DNA from: Gemmatimonadota bacterium | GTDB taxonomy: Bacteria > Gemmatimonadota > Gemmatimonadetes > Longimicrobiales > Gaopeijiaceae | Direction: 5' to 3' | Length of the DNA: 64,000 bases | Assembly (NCBI GenBank): GCA_041390125.1 | Contig: JAWKQN010000009.1 | Location: 62,001 to 126,000 of the forward strand | Shown: positions 8,743-17,110 of the stretch, in pieces | How positions within the stretch are numbered: position 1 is the stretch's first letter | Layout: each line of letters starts with the position of its first letter | Notes under the pieces: generated by a model | Databases searched by the model: none | What the model saw: the letters and a program-made list of their open reading frames with translations, nothing else | What the model was told of the DNA's origin: nothing | Program-made: the position numbers and the translations under genes

Positions 8743-8986
8743 TGACCTCCGCCGCCCGGCGGTCGGACCCGGCCACTGCCGCCCCGGCAGGCGGCGACCC
8801 CACGCGGGCCGGGGGTCCCTGCCGCTCCCGACGACCGGGGTTCCCGGTGGCCCTGCGGGGGGGTGGGGACGCCGGTCCACCCTGGATCCACCCCCGCCCC
8901 CGGGGCATGTTGGGCGGCGGTCCGGGAGCGGGGTGCCCCGGGCCGCATCGCCTCGGCGCACCCCGACACGCTGGGGGCGATCCACC
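8743..8986. other. Intergenic part between rpmE promoter and aldo/keto reductase
   Basis: Very GC-rich sequence with runs of G and C. I see no gene, no convincing promoter for the aldo/keto reductase and no repeat. Open frames crossing it have no recognisable content. Confidence 0.5.
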
Positions 8987-9982
8987 ATGCAGACCCGCTT
9001 CCTGGGGCGGACGGGCGTCAAGGTCTCTCCGCTCTGCTTCGGCACCATGTCCTTCGGGGGCGACGCGGACGAGGCCATGTCGGCCAAGCTGTTCGCGGCG
9101 TGCCGCGACGCGGGTGTGAACGTCTTCGACTGCGCCGATGTGTACAACCAGGGCCGCTCGGAGGAGATCCTGGGCCGCCTCGCGGCCGGCTGCCGCGACG
9201 AGGTGGTGCTGACCAGCAAGGTCTATTTCCCCGCCGGCCCGGGGCACAACGCGGCGGGCACCAACGCCTATCACATCGTGCGCGCGGTGGAAGGCAGCCT
9301 GCGCCGTCTGGGGACCGATCGCATCGACGTGTACTTCCTGCATCGTTTCGACGACACGGTCCCGCTCGAGGAGACGCTGCGGGCGATCGAGCTGCTGGTG
9401 CAGCAGGGGAAGGTCCTGTATCCGGCGGCCAGCAACTTCGCAGCCTGGCAGACCGCCAAGGGACTCGGCATCGCGGAGCGCAACGGATGGGCACGGTTCG
9501 CGTGCGTGCAGCCCATGTACAACCTGGTCAAGCGGCAGGCGGAGGTGGAGATCCTCCCGTTGGCGGCCGCGGAGGGCCTGGGCGTCCTGCCGTACAGCCC
9601 GCTGGGGGGTGGGCTGCTCACCGGGAAGTACGGAGTCGAGCGTCGCCCGGACTCCGGCCGGCTGCTGGAGAGCCGGATGTACGGCCGCCGCTACGGGGAG
9701 GCGTCGAACTTCGAGATCGCCGAGCGCTTCACGGCCTACGCGCGCGAACGGGGCCACAGCCCGGCGGCGCTGGCCGTGGCCTGGGTCGCCGCACATCCGG
9801 CGGTGACCGCACCCATCATCGGCGCCCGCTCCGTCGATCAGCTCTCCGACAGCCTCGCCAGCATGGAGCTCCGACTCGCCGCGGAGGAGCGTAGCGCGAT
9901 CTCCGCGCTGTCCCCGACGCCGGCGCCCGCCACGGACCGCAACGACGAGGGCATCGACGGCGGCTACGGTGTGCGCGCCTGA
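8987..9982 (+). CDS. Aldo/keto reductase
   Basis: 331-residue NAD(P)H-dependent oxidoreductase with a TIM-barrel fold. It begins MQTRFLGRTGVKVSPL. The catalytic tetrad is visible as Asp in NVFDCADVYNQG with its Tyr, Lys in LTSKVYF and His in VYFLHRFD. The C-terminal cofactor-binding part contains APIIGARSVDQL. ATG 8987 is selected because the family starts here; the longer frame upstream is not coding. It ends 3 bases before the convergent DUF4097 gene. Substrate unknown; similar proteins reduce small aldehydes or sugars. Confidence 0.9.
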   Translation: MQTRFLGRTGVKVSPLCFGTMSFGGDADEAMSAKLFAACRDAGVNVFDCADVYNQGRSEEILGRLAAGCRDEVVLTSKVYFPAGPGHNAAGTNAYHIVRAVEGSLRRLGTDRIDVYFLHRFDDTVPLEETLRAIELLVQQGKVLYPAASNFAAWQTAKGLGIAERNGWARFACVQPMYNLVKRQAEVEILPLAAAEGLGVLPYSPLGGGLLTGKYGVERRPDSGRLLESRMYGRRYGEASNFEIAERFTAYARERGHSPAALAVAWVAAHPAVTAPIIGARSVDQLSDSLASMELRLAAEERSAISALSPTPAPATDRNDEGIDGGYGVRA

Positions 9983-9985
9983 GCC

Positions 9986-10858
9986 TCAGCGTGCGTCGCG
10001 CAGCTCGATGCTGCCGTCTCCCGTCGCGACCTCCAGGCGGGGGCCGCCCGCGCCCAGCGTGCCTTCGATGCGGTGCTCGCCGATCCGTCCGCGGATGGTC
10101 AAGGCGCGCTCGATGCTCAGGTCCTCGCCGCGCAGCTCCACGTCGGCGTCCGCGTCCGACGGGAGCCAGAGCGTGATGTCTCCGTCCCCGGACCGGAGGC
10201 GGGCGCCGTGGAACTCGCGGATCCGCACGTCGACGTCTCCATCGCTCGTCTCCACGTCGAGACGGCCGGCCACGCCCTCCACGCGCACGTCGCCATCGGA
10301 GGTGTGAAGGCGCAGCTCGGGCGCGGTGGCGTCCTCCACCACCAGGTCTCCATCCGAGGAACGCAGCTCGAGGCGCGTCGGTCGCACGCCCCGCACCCGT
10401 ACGTCGCCGTCGGACGTACGCACGAGCAGCGCCTCCGCGAACGCGCCCTCGACGTCGATGTCACCGTCGGCACTCGTCAGATCGAGCGCCGCCCCCGCCG
10501 GGACGCGAAGCACCGCGGTGACCCCCACGCCGCCGTGCCTCCGCCAATCCCGTCCGTCGATGCGGGCATCGGTCGCTTCGATGCGTGCTTCCGTGCCGGA
10601 GGCCTCGACGTGGAACGCCATCCGCTCGAAGACCTCGCGTCCCCAGGCGTCGTCGCGGGCACGGACGTACACGGTCACCGATACGTTCGCGCCCCCGCTG
10701 ACCAGCCGGATGTCCGCGTCCGCGACGTCCACGACGACGCGCCCGCCGTCGCCGACGTCCAGGGTGCGCTGCAGCAGGACGTCTCCCAGGTCCTGCCCCG
10801 TGAGCGGAGCGGCGAGGAGCAGCAGGCCGGCCAGGGTCGGGAAGGGAAGCGCGCGCAT
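9986..10858 (-). CDS. Exported DUF4097-type beta-repeat protein
   Basis: 290-residue protein with a signal peptide (MRALPFPTLAGLLLLAAPLTGQ) followed by a right-handed beta-helix-like repeat domain. At least seven turns of about 18-20 residues show the same core: SADGDIDVEGA, TSDGDVRVRGV, SSDGDLVVEDA, TSDGDVRVEGV, TSDGDVDVRI, SGDGDITL and TGDGSIEL. This is the DUF4097 pattern, sometimes called a putative adhesin. It probably sits in the periplasm or on the surface; role unknown. It ends three bases from the aldo/keto reductase, leaving no room for a terminator. Confidence 0.85.
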   Translation of the reverse strand: MRALPFPTLAGLLLLAAPLTGQDLGDVLLQRTLDVGDGGRVVVDVADADIRLVSGGANVSVTVYVRARDDAWGREVFERMAFHVEASGTEARIEATDARIDGRDWRRHGGVGVTAVLRVPAGAALDLTSADGDIDVEGAFAEALLVRTSDGDVRVRGVRPTRLELRSSDGDLVVEDATAPELRLHTSDGDVRVEGVAGRLDVETSDGDVDVRIREFHGARLRSGDGDITLWLPSDADADVELRGEDLSIERALTIRGRIGEHRIEGTLGAGGPRLEVATGDGSIELRDAR

Positions 10859-11013
10859 GGAGTCTCCAAGGTGGCGCCGGCTCCGGTGCGGCCGGGTGTT
10901 CCCTTGGACAGGTGGAAGGCGGTGTCGGTTGGAGGGCGGGGCCGCGCCGGAGCGTGGCGATCCGTCGCTCCCCGCTGCCGGTCCTCGGAAGCGGGGCAGG
11001 TGCACAACGAGAA

Positions 11014-11046
11014 CGGGGCGGCGGGACCCTGGGTCCCACCGCCCCG
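11014..11046 (-). terminator. Hairpin terminator of the Asp-box protein gene
   Basis: A GC-rich inverted repeat, 16 bases per arm with one mismatch and a very tight centre, starts about 25 bases after the stop of the minus-strand gene at 11071. It lacks a T tract. Confidence 0.55.
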
Positions 11047-11070
11047 CGCGGTGCCGGAGGCGCTCCGGGC

Positions 11071-14000
11071 TCAGTCCTGCTCGGTCACCGTGCGCAGCAC
11101 GCGCTCGAGGTCCTGCATGTACTCCTGGAGCAGCGAGTACAGCTCGTCGTAGCGCATCTCGTACTCTTCCCCCGGGGCCTGGTCGGCGCTGAGGAGGTTG
11201 CCGTAGAGGTACTCGAGCTGGTCCACGAGCATGGGGCGGCTGTACCGGATCGGCGCCGTCTCCATCATGCCCTTGATCTCCTCGAGCGTCCGCTTGGCGT
11301 TGCCGCTCGCGCCGTTGTCGAGCGCACGATTCAGCCGCACGAGCGCCAGGCGGGCCTCGGTCAGCGCATCGCGCGCCTCGACGGCCTTGTCCACCTGCGC
11401 GTTCAGGTCGGCCATGGTGACGCCGTTGGCCAGGACACGGGGGTCGGCCATGACCTGGAACGTCTTGGTGTCGCTCCAGGAGCCCACCGTGAGCCGCGCC
11501 TGGTACTCGCCGGGCTTGACCAGCGGACCCGAGGCGCCGAAGCGCCGCGGGTTCGGATCCCACGGGCCGGGCAGGCGCAGGTCCCACACGAAGCGGTGCG
11601 CGCCTGCGGTCTTCGGCACGCGCGCCGTGCCCAGCGTCAGGGTCTGGAATTCGCGCATGGTCGGGACCTCGACCGTGGTCTGACCCGGACCCTCGCTCGA
11701 GAACGAGCGGATGACGCTCCCGCGCCCGTCGAGGATCTCGATCGTGACCTCGCCCTGCGCGTCGGACGCGAGCGAGTAGTCGATCATGGCACCGGCCGGC
11801 GGGTTCTCCGGCTCGTGGGGGAGACGTCCGCCGAAGCCGCCACCCAGACGCAGGCGGTACGCATCTGCGACGTTGAACAGATGCGCGGGCTGCGACGCCA
11901 TCTGCGGCGTCATCTCCCGCAGCGGTTGCAGGTTGTCCATGATCCAGAAGGACCGGCCCATCGTGGAGATGGCCAGGTCTCCCCGCACCAGCGCGATGTC
12001 GGTGATGGGGGTGACCGGCAGGTTCAGCTGGAACGGCTGCCAGCGGGCGCCGTCGTCGAAGGAGACGAACATGCCGAACTCGGTGCCGGCATAGAGCAGG
12101 CCCTCACGCTCCGGGTCCTCGCGGATGACCCGGACGGGATAGTCGGCCGGGATGCCGTTGCTGCCCGTGGTGATGCGCGTCCAGCTCTCGCCGTAGTCCT
12201 CCGTCCTGAAGCCGTACGGCGCGAAGTCGCCATCCACCTGCTGCCGCAGCACGGTGGCGTATGCCTTGGCCGGATCGTGCGGGGACACCTCGATGTTCTG
12301 CACGCGGCCGAACGGCGGTACGTCGGGCGTCACGTCCGTCCAGTTGCGCCCGTTGTCGCGCGTGACGTGGACCAGTCCGTCGTTGGAGCCCGCCCAGATG
12401 ACGCCCGGCTCGTGCGGCGACTCCTGGATGTCGTAGAGGACGCTGTAGTGCTCCTCGCCCGTCACGTCACGCGTGATGGGCTCCCCGGAGACCACCTGGT
12501 ACTGGGGCGGGAAGGCCGTCAGGTCCGGCGAGATGGTCTCCCAGGTGCGCCCGCCGTCCCGTGTGCGATGCACGAACTGCGAGCCGTGGTAGACCGTGTT
12601 GGGATCGTGGGGGGAGACGTGCACCGGCACGACACGCTGGAAGCGGTACTTGAGGTCCTTCGGGTTGGCCCCGTAGAGGTTCTCGAACCCGACGTAGTAC
12701 TGCTGCTCCTGCCCCGTGCGGCGGTTGTAGACCCCGAAGCGGCCCTTGCAGTTGGCGTAGACCACGTCCGGGTCGCCGGGCTTGGGCACGGCGGGACCGG
12801 TCTCGCAACCACCGTGGATCTCCCAATGGCCTTCGGCGCCCGTGGGGGAGTCGAAGGGCGCGAAGGCGGGCACCGAGATGGTCGTGTTGTCCTGCTGCCC
12901 CGCATACATGCGGTAGGGGAAGCCGGTGTCCACGTCCACCTGGTACAGCTCGGCGGTGGGCTGGTTGTTCTGCGTCGACCAGGTGCGGCCTCCGTCCAGG
13001 CTCACGTTGGCGCCGCCGTCGTTCGACTGGATCATGATGTCCGGGTTGTCCGGATTGATCCACAGGTCGTGGTTGTCGCCGTGCGGTGTGCGCTGCGCGG
13101 TCCACGTCTTCCCGGCGTCGGTCGACTGGTAGTGACCCTCCGCCATGCCCCAGAGGATGTCGGGGTTCACCGGGTGGGCGTTCAGGTTCGTGTAGTAGAA
13201 CGGCCGGTTGCGGATGGGCTGGAAGTCGCTCACCTGCGTCCAGGTCTCACCCCGATCGTCGGAGCGATAGACGCCGCCTTCGTCGTCGGGCGCCTCGAAG
13301 AGGACGTAGACGCGGTCGGGGTCGCCGGCGGATACGGCCAGGTCGGCCTTGCCCCGGAGGTCGTTGGGCAGCCCCTGCGTCTTCAGCTCCCAGGTGTCTC
13401 CGCCGTCCGTCGATTTGTAGAGTCCGCCCTCGCGCGAGCCGGAGATGATCGTCCAGAGCTTCCGGTCGACGGTCCAGGTGGTCGCGTAGATCGTGTTGGG
13501 GTCGTCCGGAGCGAACTCCAGGTCGACCGCCCCCGTGGAATCGGAGACGAAGAGCACCTTCTCCCAGCTCCGGCCCCCGTCGCGCGTGCGGAAGACGCCG
13601 CGCTCCGGGTTGTCCTTGTGCGGATTGCCGATGGCGGCGACGTAGGCCAGATCGGGATTGCTCGGGTGGATCAGCACGGCGCCCGTACTGGCGGTGTTCT
13701 CCAGCCCGACATGGGTCCAGGTCTCGCCGGCGTCCGTCGATTTGTAGACGCCCTTGCCGATGATGATGTTGGAGCGGATGCCGTCGGATCCGGTCGCCAC
13801 GTAGACGATGTTCGGGTCCGACTCCGCGACGGCGATGGCGCCGATGGAGCCGGACGCGAAGTAGCCGTCGGAGATGGGCACCCACGTGCTGCCCGCGTCC
13901 GTGGTCTTCCACACGCCGCCGCCGGTGGCGCCCATGTAGAAGGTGTGCGGCTGGGCACGGTGCCCGGCCACCGCGGTCACGCGGCCCCCGCGGGACGGTC

Positions 14001-14148
14001 CGGCCAGACGGTAGCGCAGGCCGGACATCAGCGACGTGGGCATCGGTTGGGCCGAAGCCGAGCGGGCCTGGGCCGCCACCGGGAGGGTGTCCTGCGCGAG
14101 CAGGGCCCCCAGGAGCAGGGCAAGACGGAGCGGAGCGGAACGGGTCAT
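11071..14148 (-). CDS. Exported Asp-box (BNR) beta-propeller protein
   Basis: 1025-residue exported protein. Signal peptide at the start (MTRSAPLRLALLLGALLA to AAQA). Residues about 35-720 contain eleven sialidase-type Asp boxes, including TTDAGSTW, STDAGETW, TRDGGRSW, STDGGDTW, SDDRGETW, SLDGGRTW and TEDYGESW. This indicates a sortilin/VPS10-like multi-bladed propeller. The C-terminal 300 residues look like beta-sandwich plus a helical tail (VDKAVEARDALTEARLALVRL). Such proteins are abundant in Gemmatimonadota and Bacteroidota and are often annotated as glycosyl hydrolases, but no catalytic residues can be identified here. Start 14148 gives the best signal peptide. Confidence 0.88.
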   Translation of the reverse strand: MTRSAPLRLALLLGALLAQDTLPVAAQARSASAQPMPTSLMSGLRYRLAGPSRGGRVTAVAGHRAQPHTFYMGATGGGVWKTTDAGSTWVPISDGYFASGSIGAIAVAESDPNIVYVATGSDGIRSNIIIGKGVYKSTDAGETWTHVGLENTASTGAVLIHPSNPDLAYVAAIGNPHKDNPERGVFRTRDGGRSWEKVLFVSDSTGAVDLEFAPDDPNTIYATTWTVDRKLWTIISGSREGGLYKSTDGGDTWELKTQGLPNDLRGKADLAVSAGDPDRVYVLFEAPDDEGGVYRSDDRGETWTQVSDFQPIRNRPFYYTNLNAHPVNPDILWGMAEGHYQSTDAGKTWTAQRTPHGDNHDLWINPDNPDIMIQSNDGGANVSLDGGRTWSTQNNQPTAELYQVDVDTGFPYRMYAGQQDNTTISVPAFAPFDSPTGAEGHWEIHGGCETGPAVPKPGDPDVVYANCKGRFGVYNRRTGQEQQYYVGFENLYGANPKDLKYRFQRVVPVHVSPHDPNTVYHGSQFVHRTRDGGRTWETISPDLTAFPPQYQVVSGEPITRDVTGEEHYSVLYDIQESPHEPGVIWAGSNDGLVHVTRDNGRNWTDVTPDVPPFGRVQNIEVSPHDPAKAYATVLRQQVDGDFAPYGFRTEDYGESWTRITTGSNGIPADYPVRVIREDPEREGLLYAGTEFGMFVSFDDGARWQPFQLNLPVTPITDIALVRGDLAISTMGRSFWIMDNLQPLREMTPQMASQPAHLFNVADAYRLRLGGGFGGRLPHEPENPPAGAMIDYSLASDAQGEVTIEILDGRGSVIRSFSSEGPGQTTVEVPTMREFQTLTLGTARVPKTAGAHRFVWDLRLPGPWDPNPRRFGASGPLVKPGEYQARLTVGSWSDTKTFQVMADPRVLANGVTMADLNAQVDKAVEARDALTEARLALVRLNRALDNGASGNAKRTLEEIKGMMETAPIRYSRPMLVDQLEYLYGNLLSADQAPGEEYEMRYDELYSLLQEYMQDLERVLRTVTEQD

Positions 14149-14279
14149 CGGGCACACCGGGGTTGAGGGCGGACGTGCCGTCACAATGGTCACGGGCCGC
14201 GCGCCCGGCAAGCGCTCCGGGCCCCGAACCACGGTGGAGCAGCCGGTGTAGGATGCGCCGTACCCCACGAGGAGGCGGG

Positions 14280-15008
14280 ATGGGTGGCATGGATCGGAAG
14301 GGTGGCGCAGCGTTCCCGGCCCTGTTGCTCGCGCTCGGGATGGTGCTGGCGGCCGTGGTCTTCGGCGGCTTCTTCCTGGCGGCGCGGCGGGGGGATGCGA
14401 CGGTGCAGGTCGTCGGGTCCGCCACCCAGGGCTTCGAGTCGGACGTGGTGAAGTGGAGCCTTTCGCTCTCGCGGCCGGTCTCCCTGACGGGGCTGCAGCA
14501 GGGCTACGGTGCGCTCGGGGACGACATCGCGTTCCTGGTGGATCAGCTCGTCGCCGCTGGCGTCGATCGGGACCAGGTGGCCGTGCAGCCCGTGACGGTC
14601 AACCAGCAGTGGGGACAGGGCGGGGAGATCGTCGGGTATCAGTTGTGGCAGTCGCTCTTCCTGATCTCCCCGCAGGTGGAGGCCGTCGAGCGTCTGGCGT
14701 TGAGCCCGGGCGCGCTGCTGCGCTCCGGGGTCGTGCTCCAGTCTTCCCAGCTCGAGTACTACTTCAGCGGCATCACCGAGCTCAAGCACACCTTGCTCGC
14801 GTCCGCCACCCAGGATGCCCAGGCACGTGCGCAGGAGATCGTGGGCGTGACCGGCGCGGAGGTGGGGACCATGGTGTCGGCGCGCGCGGGCGTCTTCCAG
14901 ATCCGCGAGCCGTATTCGACGGCGGTCGAGGGCTACGGCATGCATTCGACCGGGACGCGGGAGAAGGAGATCACCGTCACGGTGCACGCCACCTTCCGCG
15001 TGCACTGA
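14280..15008 (+). CDS. SIMPL-domain (DUF541) membrane-anchored protein
   Basis: 242-residue protein with one N-terminal membrane helix (FPALLLALGMVLAAVVFGGFF) and a SIMPL domain from about residue 38, opening with the typical VQVVGSATQGFESDVVKW. Later family features include VQPVTVNQQW and the ITVTVHATFRV end. ATG 14280 is preferred because AGGAGG lies four bases upstream; ATG 14289 would also be possible. The exported domain would face the periplasm. SIMPL proteins have no settled biochemical role in bacteria. It is convergent with the aconitase X pair, 17 bases away. Confidence 0.85.
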   Translation: MGGMDRKGGAAFPALLLALGMVLAAVVFGGFFLAARRGDATVQVVGSATQGFESDVVKWSLSLSRPVSLTGLQQGYGALGDDIAFLVDQLVAAGVDRDQVAVQPVTVNQQWGQGGEIVGYQLWQSLFLISPQVEAVERLALSPGALLRSGVVLQSSQLEYYFSGITELKHTLLASATQDAQARAQEIVGVTGAEVGTMVSARAGVFQIREPYSTAVEGYGMHSTGTREKEITVTVHATFRVH

Positions 15009-15025
15009 TCCGGTCGGGCCGACCC

Positions 15026-15451
15026 TCAGGTCCCGATCCGGATCCGTCCGCCCGGCCGCACCAGCACCTCCGTGCCGGAGGGCACCCCGACGAGATCTCC
15101 CGGCGCCACGGCGAGCACGGGACAGGTCGCGTACCCCAGCTCCTCGGCCACCACCGCACCGATGGGCAGCACGGGATCGATGGTGCCGAGCAACAGCGCC
15201 GCGGGGGCCCGGCCGCCGCGGAACAGCTCCAGCAGGACGGAGCTGGACGAGCTCGACCCCACGGTGGCGGGCACCAGCACCACCTGACCGTGCAGCGCCA
15301 CGCCGTGTTGCGGGTGGCGGGGGTCGACGATGCGTCCGCTCCCGGGGTGGACGCCGCCCCAGAAGCTGACCGGAGCCTCCAGCACCAGCAGCGGGCCCCG
15401 GCCCTCGCCGTCTACGAGGACGCGCGTGCGGATCTCCAGTCCTTCGCTCAT
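15026..15451 (-). CDS. Aconitase X small subunit / swivel domain (DUF126)
   Basis: 141-residue swivelling-domain protein that pairs with the large aconitase X subunit. The signature SFWGGVHPGSGRIVDPRHP near residue 30 is characteristic, followed by GSSSSSSVLLEL and PVLAVAPGDL. The start overlaps the large-subunit stop by 4 bases (ATGA), so the two are co-translated. In fused forms the same domain is attached to the large subunit. In known enzymes the pair dehydrates cis-3-hydroxy-L-proline or, in archaea, mevalonate 5-phosphate. Which substrate applies here cannot be decided. Confidence 0.88.
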   Translation of the reverse strand: MSEGLEIRTRVLVDGEGRGPLLVLEAPVSFWGGVHPGSGRIVDPRHPQHGVALHGQVVLVPATVGSSSSSSVLLELFRGGRAPAALLLGTIDPVLPIGAVVAEELGYATCPVLAVAPGDLVGVPSGTEVLVRPGGRIRIGT

Positions 15452-16722
15452 TCCGCGGCGCCCCACAACGCTGCGTCCCGGCGCACCCGCCCTTCGCGGG
15501 CGGAGCGCACGCACTCCTCGAGGCTTCCGAACACCACGTCGTAGCCCGTCGTCCCGGGTGTGTAGTGGGCGAACTTGCCGGAGTTCGTCATCAGGGTCCC
15601 CCCCGCCGCGTCGAGGATGGGCGCCACGACGACGCAGGTGTCGGCCACCAGACGGATGCCCGCGTCCTCGAAGCGGCGCAGGCGTCCCTCGGTCTCCAGG
15701 CGTTCCAGCACGCCCCGGCCGGTGCACACATAGAACGGGACGGCGAAGGGGCGCTCGGGGAGGAGCGCCTCCAGGTCGGAGAACTCGTCCAGCGAGAAGT
15801 GGGGGCTCCCCACTGCGACCGCGTCCAGGCGGGTCCGCTCGGTGGAGCTGAGCGTGGAGAGCGTGCGCGCCAGCTCCGACCGGCTCGGACGGAGCACCGC
15901 GGTGGGCGCGCGTCCCCCGAACGCCGTGGCGACGTCCGGCGCCTCCGGTGTGGCACCGATCACGTGGAAGAGGCCGACCGCGCCGGTGGAGGCGGCGGCC
16001 GCACCGAGCGCCTTCAGCCGGTCCTCCGACACCGGGAGGGGCAGCCCGTCCAGGGCCGCCACCCGACCACCGGCGTGCCGTCCCAGCCAGGAGCCCAGCA
16101 CCGGGTAGAAGACGTCGGCGGCCCGCAGGTCGGCGGGGAGGTGACCCAGCTCCACCAGGAGCGTGGCGAGCCGACCCTCGTCCGTGTGGAGGCCCGACCA
16201 GGGGGCCCGTCCACTGATGGCACAGGCGACGTCCAGGAAGTCGCCGTAGCGGTTGGTGCGGGCGCCCAGCACGGAATTCACGAACGCGACCGCGTTGGAT
16301 TCGCCCCAGGCCACCTGGCTGCCGACCGCGGGCCGGTGCCCCGCCTGGTAGGGGGCGCAGGTCCAGGTGGGCGTGCAGCCCAGCGTGACGTGCGCCTCCA
16401 TCAACCGGGCGGACATGCGGGTGGCGTGCGGGTCCGCGCGCACCCGTTCCGGGTGCAGCAGGTCGAGCGCCCCGACGTTCAGCGTGGTCGGGACACGCAC
16501 ACGCGCGCCCTCCCGGACCAGGCGCTCGGCGTACTCCACGCCGCCGTCCCCGTGGTAGAGGCAGCCGTCCACGTGCGCGGAGCTCACCGCCACCAGACGG
16601 GGCGCATCGAGGAAGCGGGCCGCCGCCACGACCACGCGCAGCGCGCGGGCCACGCCCGCGCCGCCCTCACCGGCCAGCAGCGCCTGCTCCTCGGCGGTCA
16701 GGACCGGGCCGTCAGTGCGCAA
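15448..16722 (-). CDS. Aconitase X catalytic subunit (DUF521)
   Basis: 424-residue Fe-S dehydratase of the aconitase X family. Conserved stretches are LGCTPTWTCAPY, AWGESNAVAFVNSVLGART, CAISGRAPWSGLH and MTNSGKFAHYTPGTTGYDVV; cysteines in the first and in DTCVVVAP are candidate cluster ligands. In bacteria the best known activity is cis-3-hydroxy-L-proline dehydration. The start is TTG 16722 with GGAGATGG just upstream; it overlaps the DUF6504 stop by 11 bases, so both sit on one transcript with the swivel subunit. That links this enzyme to the operator at 17000-17016, an unexpected context. Confidence 0.87.
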   Translation of the reverse strand: MRTDGPVLTAEEQALLAGEGGAGVARALRVVVAAARFLDAPRLVAVSSAHVDGCLYHGDGGVEYAERLVREGARVRVPTTLNVGALDLLHPERVRADPHATRMSARLMEAHVTLGCTPTWTCAPYQAGHRPAVGSQVAWGESNAVAFVNSVLGARTNRYGDFLDVACAISGRAPWSGLHTDEGRLATLLVELGHLPADLRAADVFYPVLGSWLGRHAGGRVAALDGLPLPVSEDRLKALGAAAASTGAVGLFHVIGATPEAPDVATAFGGRAPTAVLRPSRSELARTLSTLSSTERTRLDAVAVGSPHFSLDEFSDLEALLPERPFAVPFYVCTGRGVLERLETEGRLRRFEDAGIRLVADTCVVVAPILDAAGGTLMTNSGKFAHYTPGTTGYDVVFGSLEECVRSAREGRVRRDAALWGAAE

Positions 16723-16984
16723 ACCATCTCCGGGCGACGAGGTCGTGGAACAGCGTCAGGGGACGGCCGTTCTCCAGCACCACCTCGAAATACAGGCGCG
16801 AGACCGGGGCGCGCCACCATTCGTCGTCGACGCGCCAGCATTCACGGACCTGCGCCACGCGCTGGCCACGACCACTCCGGGCGCGCACGGACAGGGGTGT
16901 GCCGCTGCGGTCCGCGTCCACGTGGACGGGAAGGGGACCGCCCAGAGGGCGGAGGCGTTGGGAGGAGGTGGAACGTGCGCGCAT
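16712..16984 (-). CDS. DUF6504-family small protein
   Basis: 90-residue protein of unknown function. The C-terminal half is diagnostic of the family: VRECWRVDDEWWRAPVSRLYF followed by LENGRPLTLFHDL and a final WFAH. The first 40 residues are basic and probably flexible. From memory, DUF6504 genes lie beside imuB or dnaE2 in actinobacterial mutagenesis cassettes. Here the gene stands 6 kb from imuB but shares its operator. Start 16984 is chosen because the promoter and operator at 17000-17043 would put the transcript start near 17007. Its last bases overlap the aconitase X gene. Confidence 0.75.
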   Translation of the reverse strand: MRARSTSSQRLRPLGGPLPVHVDADRSGTPLSVRARSGRGQRVAQVRECWRVDDEWWRAPVSRLYFEVVLENGRPLTLFHDLVARRWFAH

Positions 16985-16999
16985 GGAGCCATCCGGTAC

Positions 17000-17043
17000 C
17001 CGAATAAAAACCGAAATATGGAGGGGGCGAGACGGGGTGCCAA
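17000..17043 (-). promoter_or_regulatory. Promoter with 17-bp direct-repeat operator (copy 1)
   Basis: On the minus strand: TTGGCA (17043-17038), 17-base spacer, CATATT (17020-17015), then the operator TTTCGGTTTTTATTCGG (17016-17000). The operator is a direct repeat TTCGG-N6-TTCGG over the expected transcript start. The same element, 16 of 17 bases identical, lies at the imuB promoter. The layout suggests repression, most simply by a LexA-type regulator. Confidence 0.7.
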
Positions 17044-17110
17044 GGGCCGGTGAAGAGGGGGACACGCGAGCGCCACGGTCCCGACGGCGCGCCGGATCCG
17101 CGTTCCCGCG

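Noticed and set aside
11071..14148. A sialidase or other glycosidase on the basis of its Asp boxes
   Set aside because: Asp boxes are structural and occur in many non-enzymes; no catalytic Asp/Glu/Tyr set of a sialidase was visible.
10912..14166. A 1084-codon open frame on the plus strand opposite the Asp-box protein
   Set aside because: It mirrors the codon pattern of the minus-strand gene, lacks any recognisable domain or ribosome site, and is rich in Arg/Val/Gly as expected of antisense frames in GC-rich DNA.
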